Shown here: in pieces, positions 1 through 11,359 of the stretch
Layout: every line of letters begins with the position of its first letter
Numbering within the stretch: the first letter of the stretch is position 1
From: Micrasema longulum
Taxonomy: Eukaryota; Arthropoda; Insecta; Trichoptera; Brachycentridae
Length of the DNA: 64,000 nucleotides
Assembly: GCA_022494885.1 (NCBI GenBank)
Contig: JAGVSM010004236.1
Location: 1 to 64,000 of the forward strand
Reading direction: 5' to 3'
Made by a program: the position numbers and the translations under genes
The notes under the pieces: model-generated
Seen by the model: the letters and a program-made list of their open reading frames with translations, nothing else
Told to the model about the DNA's origin: nothing
Database searches by the model: none

Positions 1-1060
1 TCAATAACTATAACAGTGTAAGTCACTCTCCAAGCACGAGAGCTCGTCTCTTCTTTTGGATAGTTACAGCTATAACATTTACTAGATGTATTTAAGTAGA
101 TTTGTATCAAATTTTTAGAAGCATGTACCATTTGTGTAAATATTTTGATTAATAAAAAAATATATATATATTATTTGGACACACCTGAAAATATTATGAA
201 ATATTCCGAAACATCCTTTACTTACAAACGCGGTTATCATACATATTACAGTTTAACTACAGCTGGGCAAAGTTTAATATGAGCCACTAAGAAGTTAGCT
301 AAACTGCAAACTCTAGTAGAATATTTGCTATTTCCATGTATCTTTGATTCTGACTACTTTGGTAGACAATGTAGATATAATCTCGTTGTCTTCGAACTGT
401 TATTCCCGTCACTTACTACTGCTCTAACTTATATCGACCAACTTAATCCGCTGGCATAGGAAAAAATTAAATTTTATCGTTATGCTAAAATGATCTCAAT
501 AAAAAAAAACTCGGTTGAAAACAAAAATTTCAATAAATCCAGAGCTTTTATAACATCCTGATAAACAGATTTTGTAAAAAAAAATTGAAGACCAAACAGT
601 GGTTCAGTTATTCAAAAACTGCTGTCACTAAGCATATAAGCATCGAATAGTATTACTATCTACCTCAATATATATGCTTAAGGTAATATCAATTTGGCAA
701 TGAAAATTAAATTTACAATCAAAAGGGTCCACGTAGATCTAAAGACTTCTGTAGTTGTATATTACATCAATTTTTCGTAGGCTTGAAATTAAGAAACACT
801 TACAAAAAGTTTTTACAAAGGATAATCATTCATAATGTTAACTTGGATAACAAAGTATTTTTGATTCCTTTTCTCTCTGCTTCAAAGTTAAGTTTTTAAC
901 TAAACAGATTCATTAAGGGAGCTGTTATTAACTTAATGAAAGTACATTCTTGTGAGAATTCCGAGATAGTACTTAAATATTTTATCTTATCCTTTGCGTA
1001 ATTTTATCCTCGGAAGATTTTCCAGCTTCAGACAAACGTATCTTAGAACAACCGCTGTGG
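1..1060. other. AT-rich sequence, no gene seen
   Basis: No ORF of note, no recognisable element and no tRNA-like box was found on either strand. Only short A and T runs and a small AT dinucleotide run near 160-175 are visible. Confidence 0.6.
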
Positions 1061-1065
1061 TGAAA

Positions 1066-1385
1066 TTTCACTTCTTGGGTCATGTTGGTGAGATCAAAAT
1101 AGCGTAGATTTTAAAATTTTAATACACCCGTAATAATTCAAATTAAATTATCCATTCAAAAAAATCGACGATATTTTAACAAACACGCATCTTATTATTG
1201 TGTTTTTACAATAAATCTTGTGTTTGTGAGTATGTGAAATTATACTCTTTGGATCATGTTGGTGAGATCAAAATTAGCCTAGATATTCTAAATCAGAAGT
1301 TTTGTCATTTGATTAAATTTGTAATAATTTAAGTAAAATTATCCATTCAAAAAAATTTACGATTTTTTAACACACTTGGTGACGC
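1066..1385. repeat. Imperfect tandem duplication, 174-bp period
   Basis: A 20-base block starting CATGTTGGTGAGATC lies at 1081-1100 and recurs at 1255-1274. The following ATTATCCATTCAAAAAAAT segment is also repeated in order, giving two units about 174 bp apart. The link segment TTTTTACAATAAATCTTGTG (about 1203) recurs near 1920, so part of the unit is present a third time. No coding potential was seen. Confidence 0.75.
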
Positions 1386-1389
1386 GAGA

Positions 1390-3420
1390 GAGATGCGTAA
1401 AAGTTATTACCTCGATAGCTTAGAGAGCGCATGAACTGATCCAAGATGGTCCAATAAGGTCAGCCAACACACAGGTTATTAAGGACGTTTACTGCCACTT
1501 AATATACAATGGAAATCGACTCACCTGTTTTGAAGTGTTCTCCCTCGCTCCATCAGATATTATATGCGGGAATGATGCGGATGTTAAGTTCTTTCTTATT
1601 CTGCTTTGTGTATCAGGATTGGATATTGGTTGCGGTGATGATAATAATTCAGATACTTTAGCGGTAACTATATATAAATAGCGGTAGGAATATTATTTTA
1701 TTGTTGTTAGTTTATCGTGCGGTTCACAGAATACATCCTTTTTTTTTTCAGGAAAAATATAGATGTCAGTTTTATTTGAATATGGAATTTGTGAATTGTT
1801 GCAATGCGGTAAGTACTACCAGGCTGCTCAGGTTCCTACTTCTCAGGGAAAAGCCGACAACCAAAACATATAAATGGCAGTAAACATTCACGCGTAACCA
1901 CACACTATTTATTGCTGTATTTTTACAATAAATCTTGTGTCTGTGAGTCTAAAGTAAACATGCTTTGATACTATAGAATATCATTTCTTATCTCAACAAT
2001 TTAAGATAAAATAAAAACTTTTTAAAAACAGATTAAATCCACTTTAATAAATTATAAACCTTGTACATAATAAGCAAAGTAAAATAATAAATGTCCTATC
2101 TATATATTTCAAAAAAAAATAGCATTGTTTGATGAATCTTTATGAAATATAAATTCCAACAAAAATTCGGGTATAATCATTCAAAAAAATGTTGACTGAC
2201 CAAGTTCAACTTAAAATTAACTAAAATTTCATTAATAATACATAGTATTATATTGTGTTGAAAATTCAGTAAATCTGATCTTAAAAATTTAATAAATCAT
2301 GTGTATAGTAGGCACATGGTGGCTTATTTATGTCACCCTTTCCCAACTAAGGTTATAAAAATAAAATAAAATAACTTTTCGGTTGTATGAAAAATACAAT
2401 TTTATAATAAAAAAGGAAACATTAAAAATATTCAGCCAAACACAATCTTGGTAACGAAACTTAAGTCATAACTTTGAAGCAGCGCGGCAGTTACGGGGCT
2501 TATGTTTGAAACATAGGTTTTATTCTTTGTATTATTTATAAATTTCACGTTATATCAATATTTTTACAATTTTACAATTAAACAGGATGAAAGTTGAAGT
2601 TGTTTTATTAATATGTTTGAAAAGTATTACGTAATAATTATATAGAGTACCAATTTTAAACTGCCAATTTAAAAAAATGTGAATTTCGATTACAATAAGA
2701 ATAAATAACTTAAATCTACATAATTTTTTTGTTTGTTTATTAACACGTGAAGGCGTGAAAATAGTGAGTAATTGGCGTAGTTTGAAAGTAAATACTTAGC
2801 GTGATTATTGTTAATACTGCCTGATACAAAATTTAATAGAATTTTTTAAACCCGACAGTTTTTTCCAGTTTCTTGCTATTTAAACTACGCTTTGATAATG
2901 TTCTAATAAGTATTATTAATAAAATCTATTTTGTTGATACGAAAAGGGTACATTCGACATTTTAAAGTTTATCTCAACTACGGGGACCCACGTGTTCTTT
3001 TTTTAGTCTTAAATTGAGAACTTTTTCATTATTGACTGTTCTGAGACAAGTTGGAGCGATAAAATGCTTAAGAGGATATCCTAGAGTAATAAAACGGCCA
3101 TCTTGAGATTGAAATTATTCTAAGAGTCCACAAGAGAATTCATCTTTATGGATTAAAGTCTCTATTTTTTGTATTTAATTAGGTTAAGCCATGATTTATA
3201 GGACATTCATTAAATGATTTAATCAAACAAGAAATGTGAAGTTTGCCTTTTGAGAAAAAGACATATTTAATATTTTTAGTATTCTTTCTTATAACAAGAG
3301 CAACAATTTTTAAACGTACCTGTTAAAATATATAGCTAGATTATTTTTTTAAAAAAAAAAGGGAAATAAATGGTGCCTTATATTTTTTATGTACCTGTTG
3401 TTTTATTTCGCTAAGTTATG
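1390..3420. other. AT-rich intergenic sequence, nothing recognised
   Basis: Apart from the partial third copy of the upstream repeat near 1890-1950, no gene or element was recognised. Short ORFs here look like chance open frames. Confidence 0.5.
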
Positions 3421-3439
3421 TTCATTGATAATATATACT

Positions 3440-3900
3440 ATTTAAATTGCAAAGACCATGAGAATGGTGTTCTTTTGGATCCTGGTGGGATGTTGCGCAT
3501 CTGTAGATGGTGTCTCAGTGGAACAGGTGGAAAAGTTCAAGTATCTGGGTGTAGATTTATGTGAGAAGACGGATGTACCGTGTGTGAATAAACAAGGCTG
3601 CAATAATCCCAGAAGAGTGTCAGGAATAAAGACTTCCAGGAGCATATCTGGTGAGAGTCTCTGAGACAGAGTAAGAATCTCAAAGATGAGGGAAATATGC
3701 GAGATCTAAGACGTCGTTAGTTCGGGGAGGCAACGGAGAAGACATTGGTATGCACATGTGAGAAGTATGGAGCCATCCAGGCTCTCTCACATTGCATTGC
3801 ACGGCCAGCTCGAAGGTAGATGACCCTCGGACAGACCACGGACACAGACGATGGATTGACAGCTGGGAACTGAACTTGCGGGAGGCTCATTTTTTTTGAA
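3440..3900 (+). pseudogene. Non-LTR retrotransposon RT C-terminal remnant
   Basis: The frame opening at 3458 contains VSVEQVEKFKYLGV, the segment following the catalytic YADD region in many LINE reverse transcriptases ('kFKYLG'). After stops and frame changes, the reading continues with a decayed RRRHWYAHVRSMEPSRL block (about 3735-3780) and a GRPRT-like stretch (about 3825), which is the usual order in the C-terminal part of such ORFs. The catalytic core upstream is missing, so this is a dead, 5'-truncated copy. Clade is uncertain. The short minus-strand ORF over it is a shadow. Confidence 0.7.
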
Positions 3901-4254
3901 AAACAAGTTACAAGACCTGCACTAAGAAAAAAATATATATTTCACTCAGTATAAACATTTAGTGTTTACAAAATCATTTTTTAAAAGTGCAATATAATTT
4001 TTTTCGACAAATATTAACGGTGATTGTTAATATTCTGTGCCTGGTGTTTTATATTTTTCAGTTCGAGCAGAATTAAAAATACATTTCTGTGTGAGAAATA
4101 TAACCCTTACCTAATGTATTCTTAGCACATATTTATATTTGCATTCTTTGCACATATTTATACTTTATATTTGTACAATAAAGATGTTTAATTACTTACA
4201 TTTGATTGACTAGACATTTATAATTAAGTAGTTTTAGTTTTCCTTTTTTATACT

Positions 4255-4458
4255 ATTATTTTATTAGTATAAGACTACTTATGCTCTAAAAATAAAAAAT
4301 CTCCATCTTAGAACAGGCTGTGCTATGTTAGATGGAGACTATCATAAACAGAGAACACTCCGTTTTAATTTTACATTAATTGGTTTTATATAAATTTCCT
4401 GTTATTAAGTATGTATATTATTTTATTGCAATCAATTTATAAATGTAAATAAAATAAA
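4255..4458 (+). repeat. Repeat family G, LINE-like 3' end with hairpin
   Basis: This segment matches 45930-46140 in the same orientation. Both copies carry TCTCCATCT ... AGATGGAGA (here 4300-4308 and 4330-4338), a 9-bp perfect stem with a 21-nt loop, followed by the shared GAGAAC.CTCCGT block. Both end in an A/T-rich tail, here with AAATAAAATAAA. A conserved 3' hairpin plus an A-rich tail suggests a LINE or LINE-dependent 3' UTR, but no adjoining ORF identifies it. Confidence 0.6.
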
Positions 4459-4489
4459 TGGGTAACTACTGCTACTACTGTCAAGTGAA

Positions 4490-4668
4490 AATCATCAAAA
4501 AGGAAACCAAGTACAGATTAGTCTTCTTTGTGGAGTGCCTATGCTTGAGGTCCCGATTTCATTTCCTGGCCCATTTAAAGTTAAATTTTGGTTCAATACG
4601 TGGGTTTTCAATGCAATATTATTTTACAGTCCCTAGACTGACACCATCTTGCGTCATCTGGAGTTGGG
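4490..4668 (+). repeat. SINE family B copy
   Basis: GCTTGAGGTCCCGATTTCATTTCCTGG (split: tRNA-like box B region near 4550) is followed by a body ending ACAGTCCCTAGACTGACACC near 4625-4645. That matches the tRNA-like module and the GACTGGGACCTGAAGC tail seen in other copies (for example 54345-54370 and 62508-62530). The 76-codon open frame across this copy is a by-product of the repeat. Confidence 0.6.
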
Positions 4669-4689
4669 AATTGTTTCCAAAAGAATAAT

Positions 4690-5500
4690 AATTTATTTGC
4701 GAATGTATAAACACATAAACTATGAATGCATACTTGAAACACATCATTGATGGTAGACAGTGATTATTTTACCAATGCGGCGTCCTATACACCATTATTC
4801 CCTTAAAAAAATATAAATAAAAATTATTAATAAGTACATTATGATGAGTTTTGCAAAAGAAATAACACACGAAGAACAATGTATTTTTTTAAAAGCATTC
4901 CATTCATTCCTCACAAGATTATGAGCTAAACCCTAAAATCTATTTTCCCGGGAGACATAATTTCCTGCTGGGAAATCTTCAAAATCCATTTAAATATTGA
5001 TACCATATACCTTAAAGATATCGGAAATCTTAAGAACTAATACATTCAATCATTTTACGCAAAGTCTTTCAAATAGAAGCAAACAGTATTATTGTCGACT
5101 TTTTTAAGTATTAAAGTTTATTGAAATTTAAGAAACTTCTCAACTTTTAAACTTTTGTAGAAAGAAAAATAGTGACATATTAACACTTTGTTTTTTCACT
5201 TTTTAAGTTCGTAAAAATCCAGTTTTGTTTTAAAAGCGCTACGGTACAAACCTTAACAACTATGAAAATAAATAATAATTTCAATAATAATATTGTACTG
5301 GTAAAATAACTGTATGGAGCAAAACCAATTTTACCATATATTATTTTCTACGTTTTCCACATCAAGTGGAGCATGTAAACATTATCAATCGCCTCCAGGT
5401 GTTCAATATCAGGTTTATTTATTTTTGATTTATTAAGTTAGTTTATGATATCTTAAGAACTAATATAAACTTTAAATAACAATACAATTTTTCATCAGAA
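4690..5500. other. AT-rich sequence, nothing recognised
   Basis: No coding frame, tRNA-like box or repeat shared with the rest of the window was identified. Confidence 0.5.
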
Positions 5501-5519
5501 TTTCACAAGAACATTTTTT

Positions 5520-5925
5520 TAAATTAATTTTAAACCGTCAATGCATTTTATATATTTTATTTCTTCAGACAACTCATGGTAAAGCTTTAATCCATTGTAC
5601 AATGAGTTTTGAGACTCCGATCTTCTATTCATTGGTAAGCTTTTTTTCATCCCTGGTTTTATGCGTATGACGTTGTTGGTTAAATTTGACTTTATTAAAA
5701 AAATATAGATCCCATTAATTATTTTGCGTATAAAAATTAATACTGTTGCTAATTACTATTTGTTGCTTTACTGTGAGCAAACTAATTTCTGCGTGCATTT
5801 TTTTTACATAAGAACTTTTGAGTATAATTCTCATCGCCCTATTTTGAAGAATTTGAATATTTTTATTTTTCCCTTCATTACTTAATTTTTTTAATTCAAT
5901 ACAGCTTAAAGCCACGTTTTTCATT
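5520..5925 (-). pseudogene. LINE reverse transcriptase C-terminus, interrupted by PLE
   Basis: Minus-strand reading from 5924 gives IQILQNRAMRIILKSS followed by LLTVKQQI. After the stop at 5715 it continues through NNVIRIKPGMKKSLP, NSLYNGLKLYHELSEEIKYI and a terminal stop near 5530. This order (LQNRAMRII, basic linker, NSL-LKLYN-LP-EIK) is typical of the C-terminus of insect Jockey/CR1-type LINE ORF2. Upstream the frame is still open across the insertion point (codons for RNTL before the Met), and the PLE copy at 5938-7278 with its target duplication sits there. Upstream of 7290 no clear RT frame remains. Confidence 0.75.
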
Positions 5926-5937
5926 AAAGTATTTCTT
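5926..5937. repeat. Target-site duplication, PLE 3' side
   Basis: AAAGTATTTCTT is identical to 7279-7290. The two copies bracket the truncated PLE exactly, with one extra base at the 5' junction. Confidence 0.8.
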
Positions 5938-5990
5938 AATATTATGTATCTTTTTTGGGTGATACCGTGTATGTTGGATTTGATCCGACG

Positions 5991-6021
5991 TTTCGGCTAC
6001 CATTGCAGGAGCCATCTTCAG
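5991..6021 (-). ncRNA. Hammerhead-like ribozyme motif of PLE terminus
   Basis: On the minus strand CTGAAGA is followed by a GGCT/AGCC stem-loop and then GAAA, identical to 52569-52599. CTGANGA - stem - GAAA is the hammerhead core order, and hammerhead motifs are known in PLE terminal repeats. An extra T before the stem and the lack of an obvious stem III make catalytic competence uncertain. Confidence 0.4.
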
Positions 6022-6134
6022 GGAAAAACTGTGTGTTTTATAGAGAAATGTATGTGTTTAAGTACTAGTAATTTGTACCGTGTCACAGTCAGCAGTAGGC
6101 ACATTTCTTGTTTTGTAGGAAAGAATAATTATGT

Positions 6135-7278
6135 TTATGTGCTAGTAATTTGTACTGTGTCGCAGCCGGCAGTAGGCACATTTCTATTTGTTTTTGTTAT
6201 ATGTAGTGCTGGGAACCATGTTGAATTTAATTTAAGCCCGTCGTCTTTGTTTATATTATTTGGATGTCTGTGTATTTCAATTGCCTCTTTTATTATTCGT
6301 GCACTATAATTACTAGGTTTATGTAGAATTTTTGGTTCAAAGGCGAAAAAATGTCCTGTGTCTATAAAGTGTTCCGCTATTGCGGATTTGTCTGGATATC
6401 CAAGTTTACACGCTCTTTTGTGTTCGTCAATTCTCTTATTTGCTGTGCGCCCTGTTTATCCAATATACACTTTATCACATCATTGGCAACTTAGTTTGTA
6501 CACGGCTTCAGTTTCCAGAGGATTTTTATCTTTTGGGTTTACTAAATGGTCTTTTATTTTTCCCACAGTCCCAAACGTTGTTGCAATATTTTGTTTCTTC
6601 AGCACTTTGGCTATCCTGTCAGTTACATTCTGTACATATGGTAGGTATGCAGTCCCTCTGGTAATATCTTCTTCCTTGTTCTTCTTTGTCCCTTGCGATT
6701 TAATAATGTTGTCAATTAGTTTCTTCTTATATCCATTATGCTCCAATGCATGTGAAATTTTGTTGAACTCTTCGCCCTTTTCAGAATCTTCGCATATTCG
6801 AGTCGCTCTTGTTAGAAGTGTATTTATTAATCCTCGTTTTTGGGCTGGATGATGATGTGAATCAGCGTGTAAGTATCGATTCGTATGTGTTGGTTTTCTA
6901 TATACCGTATGCCCAAGACTGCCGTTTGGTTTTCTTTTTACTTCTACATCAAAGAATGGAAGAGAGTCGTTCGTTTGTAATTCCATTGTAAACTTTATCA
7001 GAGGATGTAATGCATTTAAATGATCTAGAAAGGTATTTAATTCATTCATCCCATGTGGCCAGACTGCAAAGATATCGTCTACGTATCTCAGCTACACTTT
7101 CGGTATAAGAGTTGTTGTATCTAATGCTGTATCTTCAAATTTTTCCATGAAAAAATTTGCTATCACTGGCGAAAGTGGAGAACCCATGGCCACTCCTTCT
7201 ATTTGTTCATAAATTTCACCTTGAAATGAAAAATAGCCACTTTTAAGGCAATGTTCAAACATATCGCACATGTCTTTC
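6135..7278 (-). pseudogene. PLE RT/GIY-YIG ORF fragment, multiple stops
   Basis: Reading on the minus strand gives the RT motif with VAMGSPLSPVIANFFMEKF (about 7140-7200). A TAG follows at 7092-7094 where the 50-kb copy has TGG. Next come YVDD (7074-7085), an intact catalytic box, and then 189 codons from MNELNTFLDHL that differ from the other copy at only three positions (F/L, L/Q, and K where the other has a stop). A TGA at 6480-6482 replaces a glycine in the SCQGCDKVYIG endonuclease motif, and a further stop replaces Gln after YIG. The fragment therefore cannot make a full product, but its lesions differ from those of the 50-kb copy. Confidence 0.9.
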
Positions 7279-7290
7279 AAAGTATTTCTT
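7279..7290. repeat. Target-site duplication, PLE 5' side
   Basis: AAAGTATTTCTT, an exact copy of 5926-5937, abuts the 5' truncation point of the PLE. Confidence 0.8.
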
Positions 7291-7374
7291 TTATGAAAAC
7301 AGCGATTTGTAAGTTATCTATAATTATGAACTATACTTATAATTCATGTATTGTACCTTTTTTCAACTTTCTTT

Positions 7375-7588
7375 CATTTTTTTTAATGAATATTTCGCTA
7401 AGCCTTTATTTTAGACTGTCTTGTCAACAGATGGGAAAGAGGGGATGTAAAGGGGATTATTGAAAATGCATTATAACACCCAGACCAATTGAGAACAAAA
7501 AAAAAATTCTTGTAACTGGCGGGAATCGAACTCATTCCAGTTTCACAGTTAGCCATCGAACTAATGGCACCACGGCACTTGCCTATTA
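7375..7588 (-). repeat. SINE family C copy (tRNA-like head)
   Basis: The minus strand reads a tRNA-like head with GCTAACTGTGAAACTGG and box B GTTCGATTCCCGCCAGTT. A body containing TCAATTGGTCTGGGTGTT follows, ending in TAAAGGCTTAGCGAAATATTCATTA plus an A run. The same modules occur in order at 37137-37345. The head is diverged. Confidence 0.7.
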
Positions 7589-7599
7589 TTATTTATTTG

Positions 7600-8470
7600 T
7601 TATACAACACTTCTGTATGCGGATGATGCCGTGCTTCTTGCTGGCAGCAAAGATGACCTGCAATTCTTGGTAACAAAAGTCTACGATGTATGCAAGAAAA
7701 GCGATTTGCTTATGAATGTTGATAAATCGAAAGTGATGGTTTTTGAAAGGAATGAAAATATAACTAAATGTGAGATCAGTGTGAACGGAAATATTCTGAA
7801 TAAGGAAGAAGAATTTGTGAACATGGGAAATATGTTTACTAGGGATAGAAAGATCGAGAAAAATATTGAAAGAAGAGTGAGTGCCGGGAACAGGGTAAAC
7901 GGTGCACTGAAATCTACTTTGGCAAACAAATTTTTATCGCAGGAGGTTAAACTAGCAGTTCACAATGGGATTCTAGTGCCAACTCTAATGTATGGGAGCG
8001 AAGTATGGAATTGAAAAAATGATGATGAAAGCAGGTTAAATGCTGTCGAAATGCGATTCTTCAGGCAAATGTGTCCTAAAACGATGTATGATAGGTGCAC
8101 AAGTGTTTAAGGCTGAGACATGCATCATCGACAGAATCAAGAAAGGGGGGCTGCGTTGGTTTGGACATGTAGAGCGAATGGTCAGCAAAATAACGGCTTA
8201 AAGGATCTACGATGCAAATGTTAATGAATGCAGAAAACGAGGAAGACCGAGAAAGACATGGCACGATCAAGTCTATCAAATACTTGAAGATGGACATGTC
8301 AAAAGTAGGAATAATCGGCGTGCGTGCGTGCATAAGAAGATGTATGAATGTAGAGGAAGCGAGGTCTGTATGCCAATATAGAGTGATATGGCGTTCTATC
8401 TTCTCTGCCTACCCCTACAAGGAAACGGCGTGATGGTTTGTTTGTTTTACGAATTTAGTTGTACTGAATA
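7600..8470 (+). pseudogene. Non-LTR retrotransposon RT C-terminal half and 3' end
   Basis: The copy starts at YADDAVLLAG (7619 onward), the catalytic YxDD box of a LINE reverse transcriptase, and stays open to 8014 through VDKSKVMVF and LVPTLMYGSEVW, all standard order for the RT thumb/connection region. After a stop and frame changes come LRWFGHVERM-like (about 8150), RGRPRKTWHDQ-like (about 8240) and MNVEEARSVCQ ... SAYPYKE (about 8340-8420) blocks. The 3' UTR ends in AATAAAAATAAATG near 8470. The palm upstream of YADD is gone, so the copy is 5'-truncated and dead. The same 3' end is seen at 12095-12360 and 35205-35360. Confidence 0.85.
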
Positions 8471-8691
8471 AAAATAAATGCTGATTTTGTTGGCACAGAA
8501 ACCGAAATTAAATGTCATCTTAAAATCGATCATACATAACAACAATATAATCTCTCTTCTACGTTTTATACCACGGATTAATAACGTGTACTAATATACA
8601 ATGTTTACTATTACACATTTTATCTTCCTCACACCCCTTTTTTCATCCGATGGTGCAAAGGGAAATGCGTTAGAAAACTAAAAACAGCATA

Positions 8692-8965
8692 TTTCGATCA
8701 ACTACGTTGCATGAAGGTGAGTTGATCAGTCGTACACTTCAGGTTCCAGCCTACGAAGAGGGAAATATTGCAGCGTAAAACCAAAAAACAAGTTATGCAT
8801 TTGAACCGTCTTAGAAATCGAACCCAGAACCTCAAACATGATAGACAAACGCACCAACCACTACACTATGAGTCTGACTTTTCTCCCTTCGATCACCATT
8901 TTTGAGAGTTTTACACGAGAACAAACACACTCGTCAAGAATTCTGGTTCTATTTCAAAACCAGTT
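8692..8965 (-). repeat. SINE family B copy, near full length
   Basis: Minus strand order: 5' module with GAAATAGAACCAGAATTC (about 8960-8940), tRNA-like module GTAGTGGTTGGTGCGTTTGT with GGTTCTGGGTTCGATTTC (about 8870-8815), then body and tail GGAACCTGAAGTGTACGACTG (about 8750-8725). The tRNA-like module is internal, not at the 5' end. The order is the same in the copies at 47395-47590 and 54122-54425. Confidence 0.7.
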
Positions 8966-8969
8966 TTTA

Positions 8970-10235
8970 TCCGCCTGTATTCAGATTGAAATAATGAATA
9001 GGTTCAGTGCTACGGGAAATTGGATATAAAAAGGTTTTAAATAGAGCATTAAATTTCACGGAGAAGTTTCTTGAAAATGTATGAAAAAATAAATGAAAAT
9101 TATTTTTATAAAAACGAACAACATTGAACGACAAGTTTAATTCATTTTTTCTGAACAACCAATGATAGAGTGTTGTGATAGATTTCCGGTTAACCGGAGG
9201 TCAAATCACCAATAAGCAGAACTCACAGAAGAGAACTTGCGACGTCACACGCTTATTATTTTATTATTAGTATATTATCAAGTTAAAAAAATTAAAACTA
9301 CTAAACTTCCTCATTTGAATCAATTTCTGTTCGGGCATTTCGAGATTCCAATTGAATTTTTGTCCTCTTCTTTCTACAACTTTTTACTTTGTAATCTCTT
9401 CTGGTCTTGTTAATAAGTTTGAGCAACCCAAATGGATTATATGTGTTGAATATCGGTTGGAAAATTAAACTACAAGTTTTATATACAATTTCGCTCGTTT
9501 CTGTAGCTGTTTTGGTTCCTAGAAAGCACGACAAACAAATTTGTTGACTCACTACACAGACTTCCAAGTTTCAAAGTGGATCACTTTACCCCCGGAAACT
9601 TTTCCATACACTTTACCCCCGTTCCTATTCACTGATTATTTATCAACTTGATTGGAGAATTCTTCGTTCTGGGATTGTTATTATTGATGTTTCTAGATGG
9701 ATAATATCATGTTTCTCCGTGATTTGATTTCAAGTGTTTCTCTCTTGATCGCATTTCTACACAATACGGTGAGCCTTATAGCTCCCGATGATCCGTAAGA
9801 AACTTTTGCTTCAAATAATTCACTATTTGTATATCAATCAGGGCTTCAGAGAGTTGCTTTTGCGTAAATCAGCCTTGAACCACTCATAATACCAAAAATA
9901 TAATAAACGTAATGCTGGTGAACGAACCAATATAATTTTTATGCGGCCGGAAAAATCTATTACCCCTTTAATAAAGTGTAAGAAAAGCACGATTACGATA
10001 TAAATATTGGTAAGATTTCGAACCCTTAAACTTATAACCATTTGCACATTATAGTGATGGTAAATACGATAAACTTAAGCGTAGAACGTTATAAGTTTTA
10101 TGTGTATGAATTATGAAGTAAAAAAAATACCTTTTTTTTTTTAAATTTTGTGGTGGACATTAAACTTTACTTTTTATTTCAGACCATCTGCGATAATTTT
10201 GTGGCTTGGATCGAAAAGAACCTATGTCAGATTTT
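8970..10235. other. Unassigned AT-rich sequence with a short direct repeat
   Basis: No family was recognised. CACTTTACCCCCG occurs twice, at 9582-9594 and 9609-9621, a 27-bp spacing. An 88-codon minus-strand frame (9301-9567) is lysine-rich near its end and has no recognised domain; I do not claim it as a gene. Confidence 0.45.
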
Positions 10236-10237
10236 TT

Positions 10238-11185
10238 TTCTTGTAGGCGCTCCAAGTGTAACCAACCTCACGCTGCCAGCAACCAAACAGCTAATGAAGT
10301 GCGTTCACGTTTTGATACGTGTCAGTCTGTTATATTGTTAATAATTCATATTGTCCTTCTACCGAATTTCAGAAATTCTACCGAAGCATATTGTTTTAGG
10401 AAACAATTAAAAAAAGTTATCGAAATGGAATTCAGCAATGTTATTGCTCTGTATTTGGCTGGAAAATCACAACCAGCCATTATTAATGAGCTGCGACATT
10501 TACATGTGAATAAAATGTTTGTGTATCGGACCATTTCACGTAACAATGATACTGATAGCATAAAAAAAACGCCATAGAGGTAGACATCCAAAAACAGCAA
10601 CTTTGGCAGAAATAGTTTGAAAAGTAAAGGCTAGAATTCAACGTAATTTACGATAAAGCGCAGTTCAATTGGCGAAAAATCTCAATGTGTCTGCTCGAAG
10701 CATGGGGCTCATTTGAAAAAATGAATAACAATTAAATCCGTACAAAATACAAAAAGGGCTAGATTAAACGCCTGCACAAACAGGCAGTTTGCCTAGCAAG
10801 AGCAAAGGTGTTAAAACACTTGCACGTTGGTGGCGAGCTAGAAAATTTGGTCTTTTCTGATAAAAATTTTTTTACGATTCCGCAATATGTAAACAAACAA
10901 AACGATCATGGTTGTTAACAGTTTAAATTAAAAGACAATTTAGACCAGTGAATTTCTCCGAAAGCAAGCGCCTGCATCAGTGATGGTTTGGTCCGCGGTA
11001 ACTGCCACAAGACGCTCATCACTCGTTTTCATTGAACGTAAAGGTAAATCAGCAAGTCTACCTTGAAAAGATTTTGAATTGCTGCGTTGTTACTTTAAGC
11101 ATGTAAAAAATAAGTTTCAACAAAACTTGGCACCATCCCATAAAGCCCAACATTTTTTACAAGAGAAAGTTTCGTGTTTACCTTA
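10238..11185 (+). pseudogene. Mariner/Tc1-type transposase remnant
   Basis: The frame through 10425-10575 encodes MEFSNVIALYLAGKSQPAII ... HLHVNKMFVYRTISR, a helix-turn-helix DNA-binding head typical of a mariner/Tc1-superfamily transposase. After a frameshift come KVKARIQRN, SARSM and KNE..LNPYKIQK blocks (10620-10760). LENLVFSDKNFFT (about 10837-10875) holds the first catalytic Asp. VMVWSAVTATRRSSLVFIE follows (10980-11040). QQNLAPSHKA (about 11118-11148) is where the second Asp of QQDxAPSHKA would lie, here Asn. Several stops and frameshifts break it. The C-terminal third Asp is missing, cut off where the SINE at 11185 begins. Confidence 0.8.
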
Positions 11186-11345
11186 GCAAGTAAGATGATA
11201 ACCTAACGCTCAAGGTCCAGGGACTGAGAAATATTCTAGTGTAAATCACTACTTTAAATAAATATTTCGTGCCCGCCATGTTGGGCATCGAACCCGAGAC
11301 CTCTTGCATGGTAGACAAACAAGCTGACCACTACACCACGAGGCC
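11185..11345 (-). repeat. SINE family B copy
   Basis: The minus strand has GGCCTCGTGGTGTAGTGGTC (box A-like) and GAGGTCTCGGGTTCGATGCC (box B), followed by a body with AGAATATTTCTCAGTCCCTG and a degraded tail. It abuts the truncated mariner remnant. Confidence 0.7.
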
Positions 11346-11359
11346 AATCAAAGACTTAA

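Larger units (their letters stand above)
5938..7278 (-). mobile_element. 5'-truncated Penelope-like element
   Basis: This is the reverse complement of the 3' 1.34 kb of the PLE at 50303-52652, nearly identical throughout. It keeps the 39-bp terminal sequence (5938-5976), the hammerhead-like motif, the ~77-bp tandem repeat in the 3' UTR, the endonuclease and the last third of the RT. Homology stops at GACATGTGCG (minus), immediately before the 12-bp duplication. A truncated 5' end, intact 3' end and a TSD are what target-primed reverse transcription produces. It was inserted into an older LINE remnant on the same strand. Confidence 0.9.

Noticed and set aside
6358..6852. 164-codon plus-strand ORF in the truncated PLE
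   Set aside because: Antisense to the PLE coding frame, with no domain of its own.
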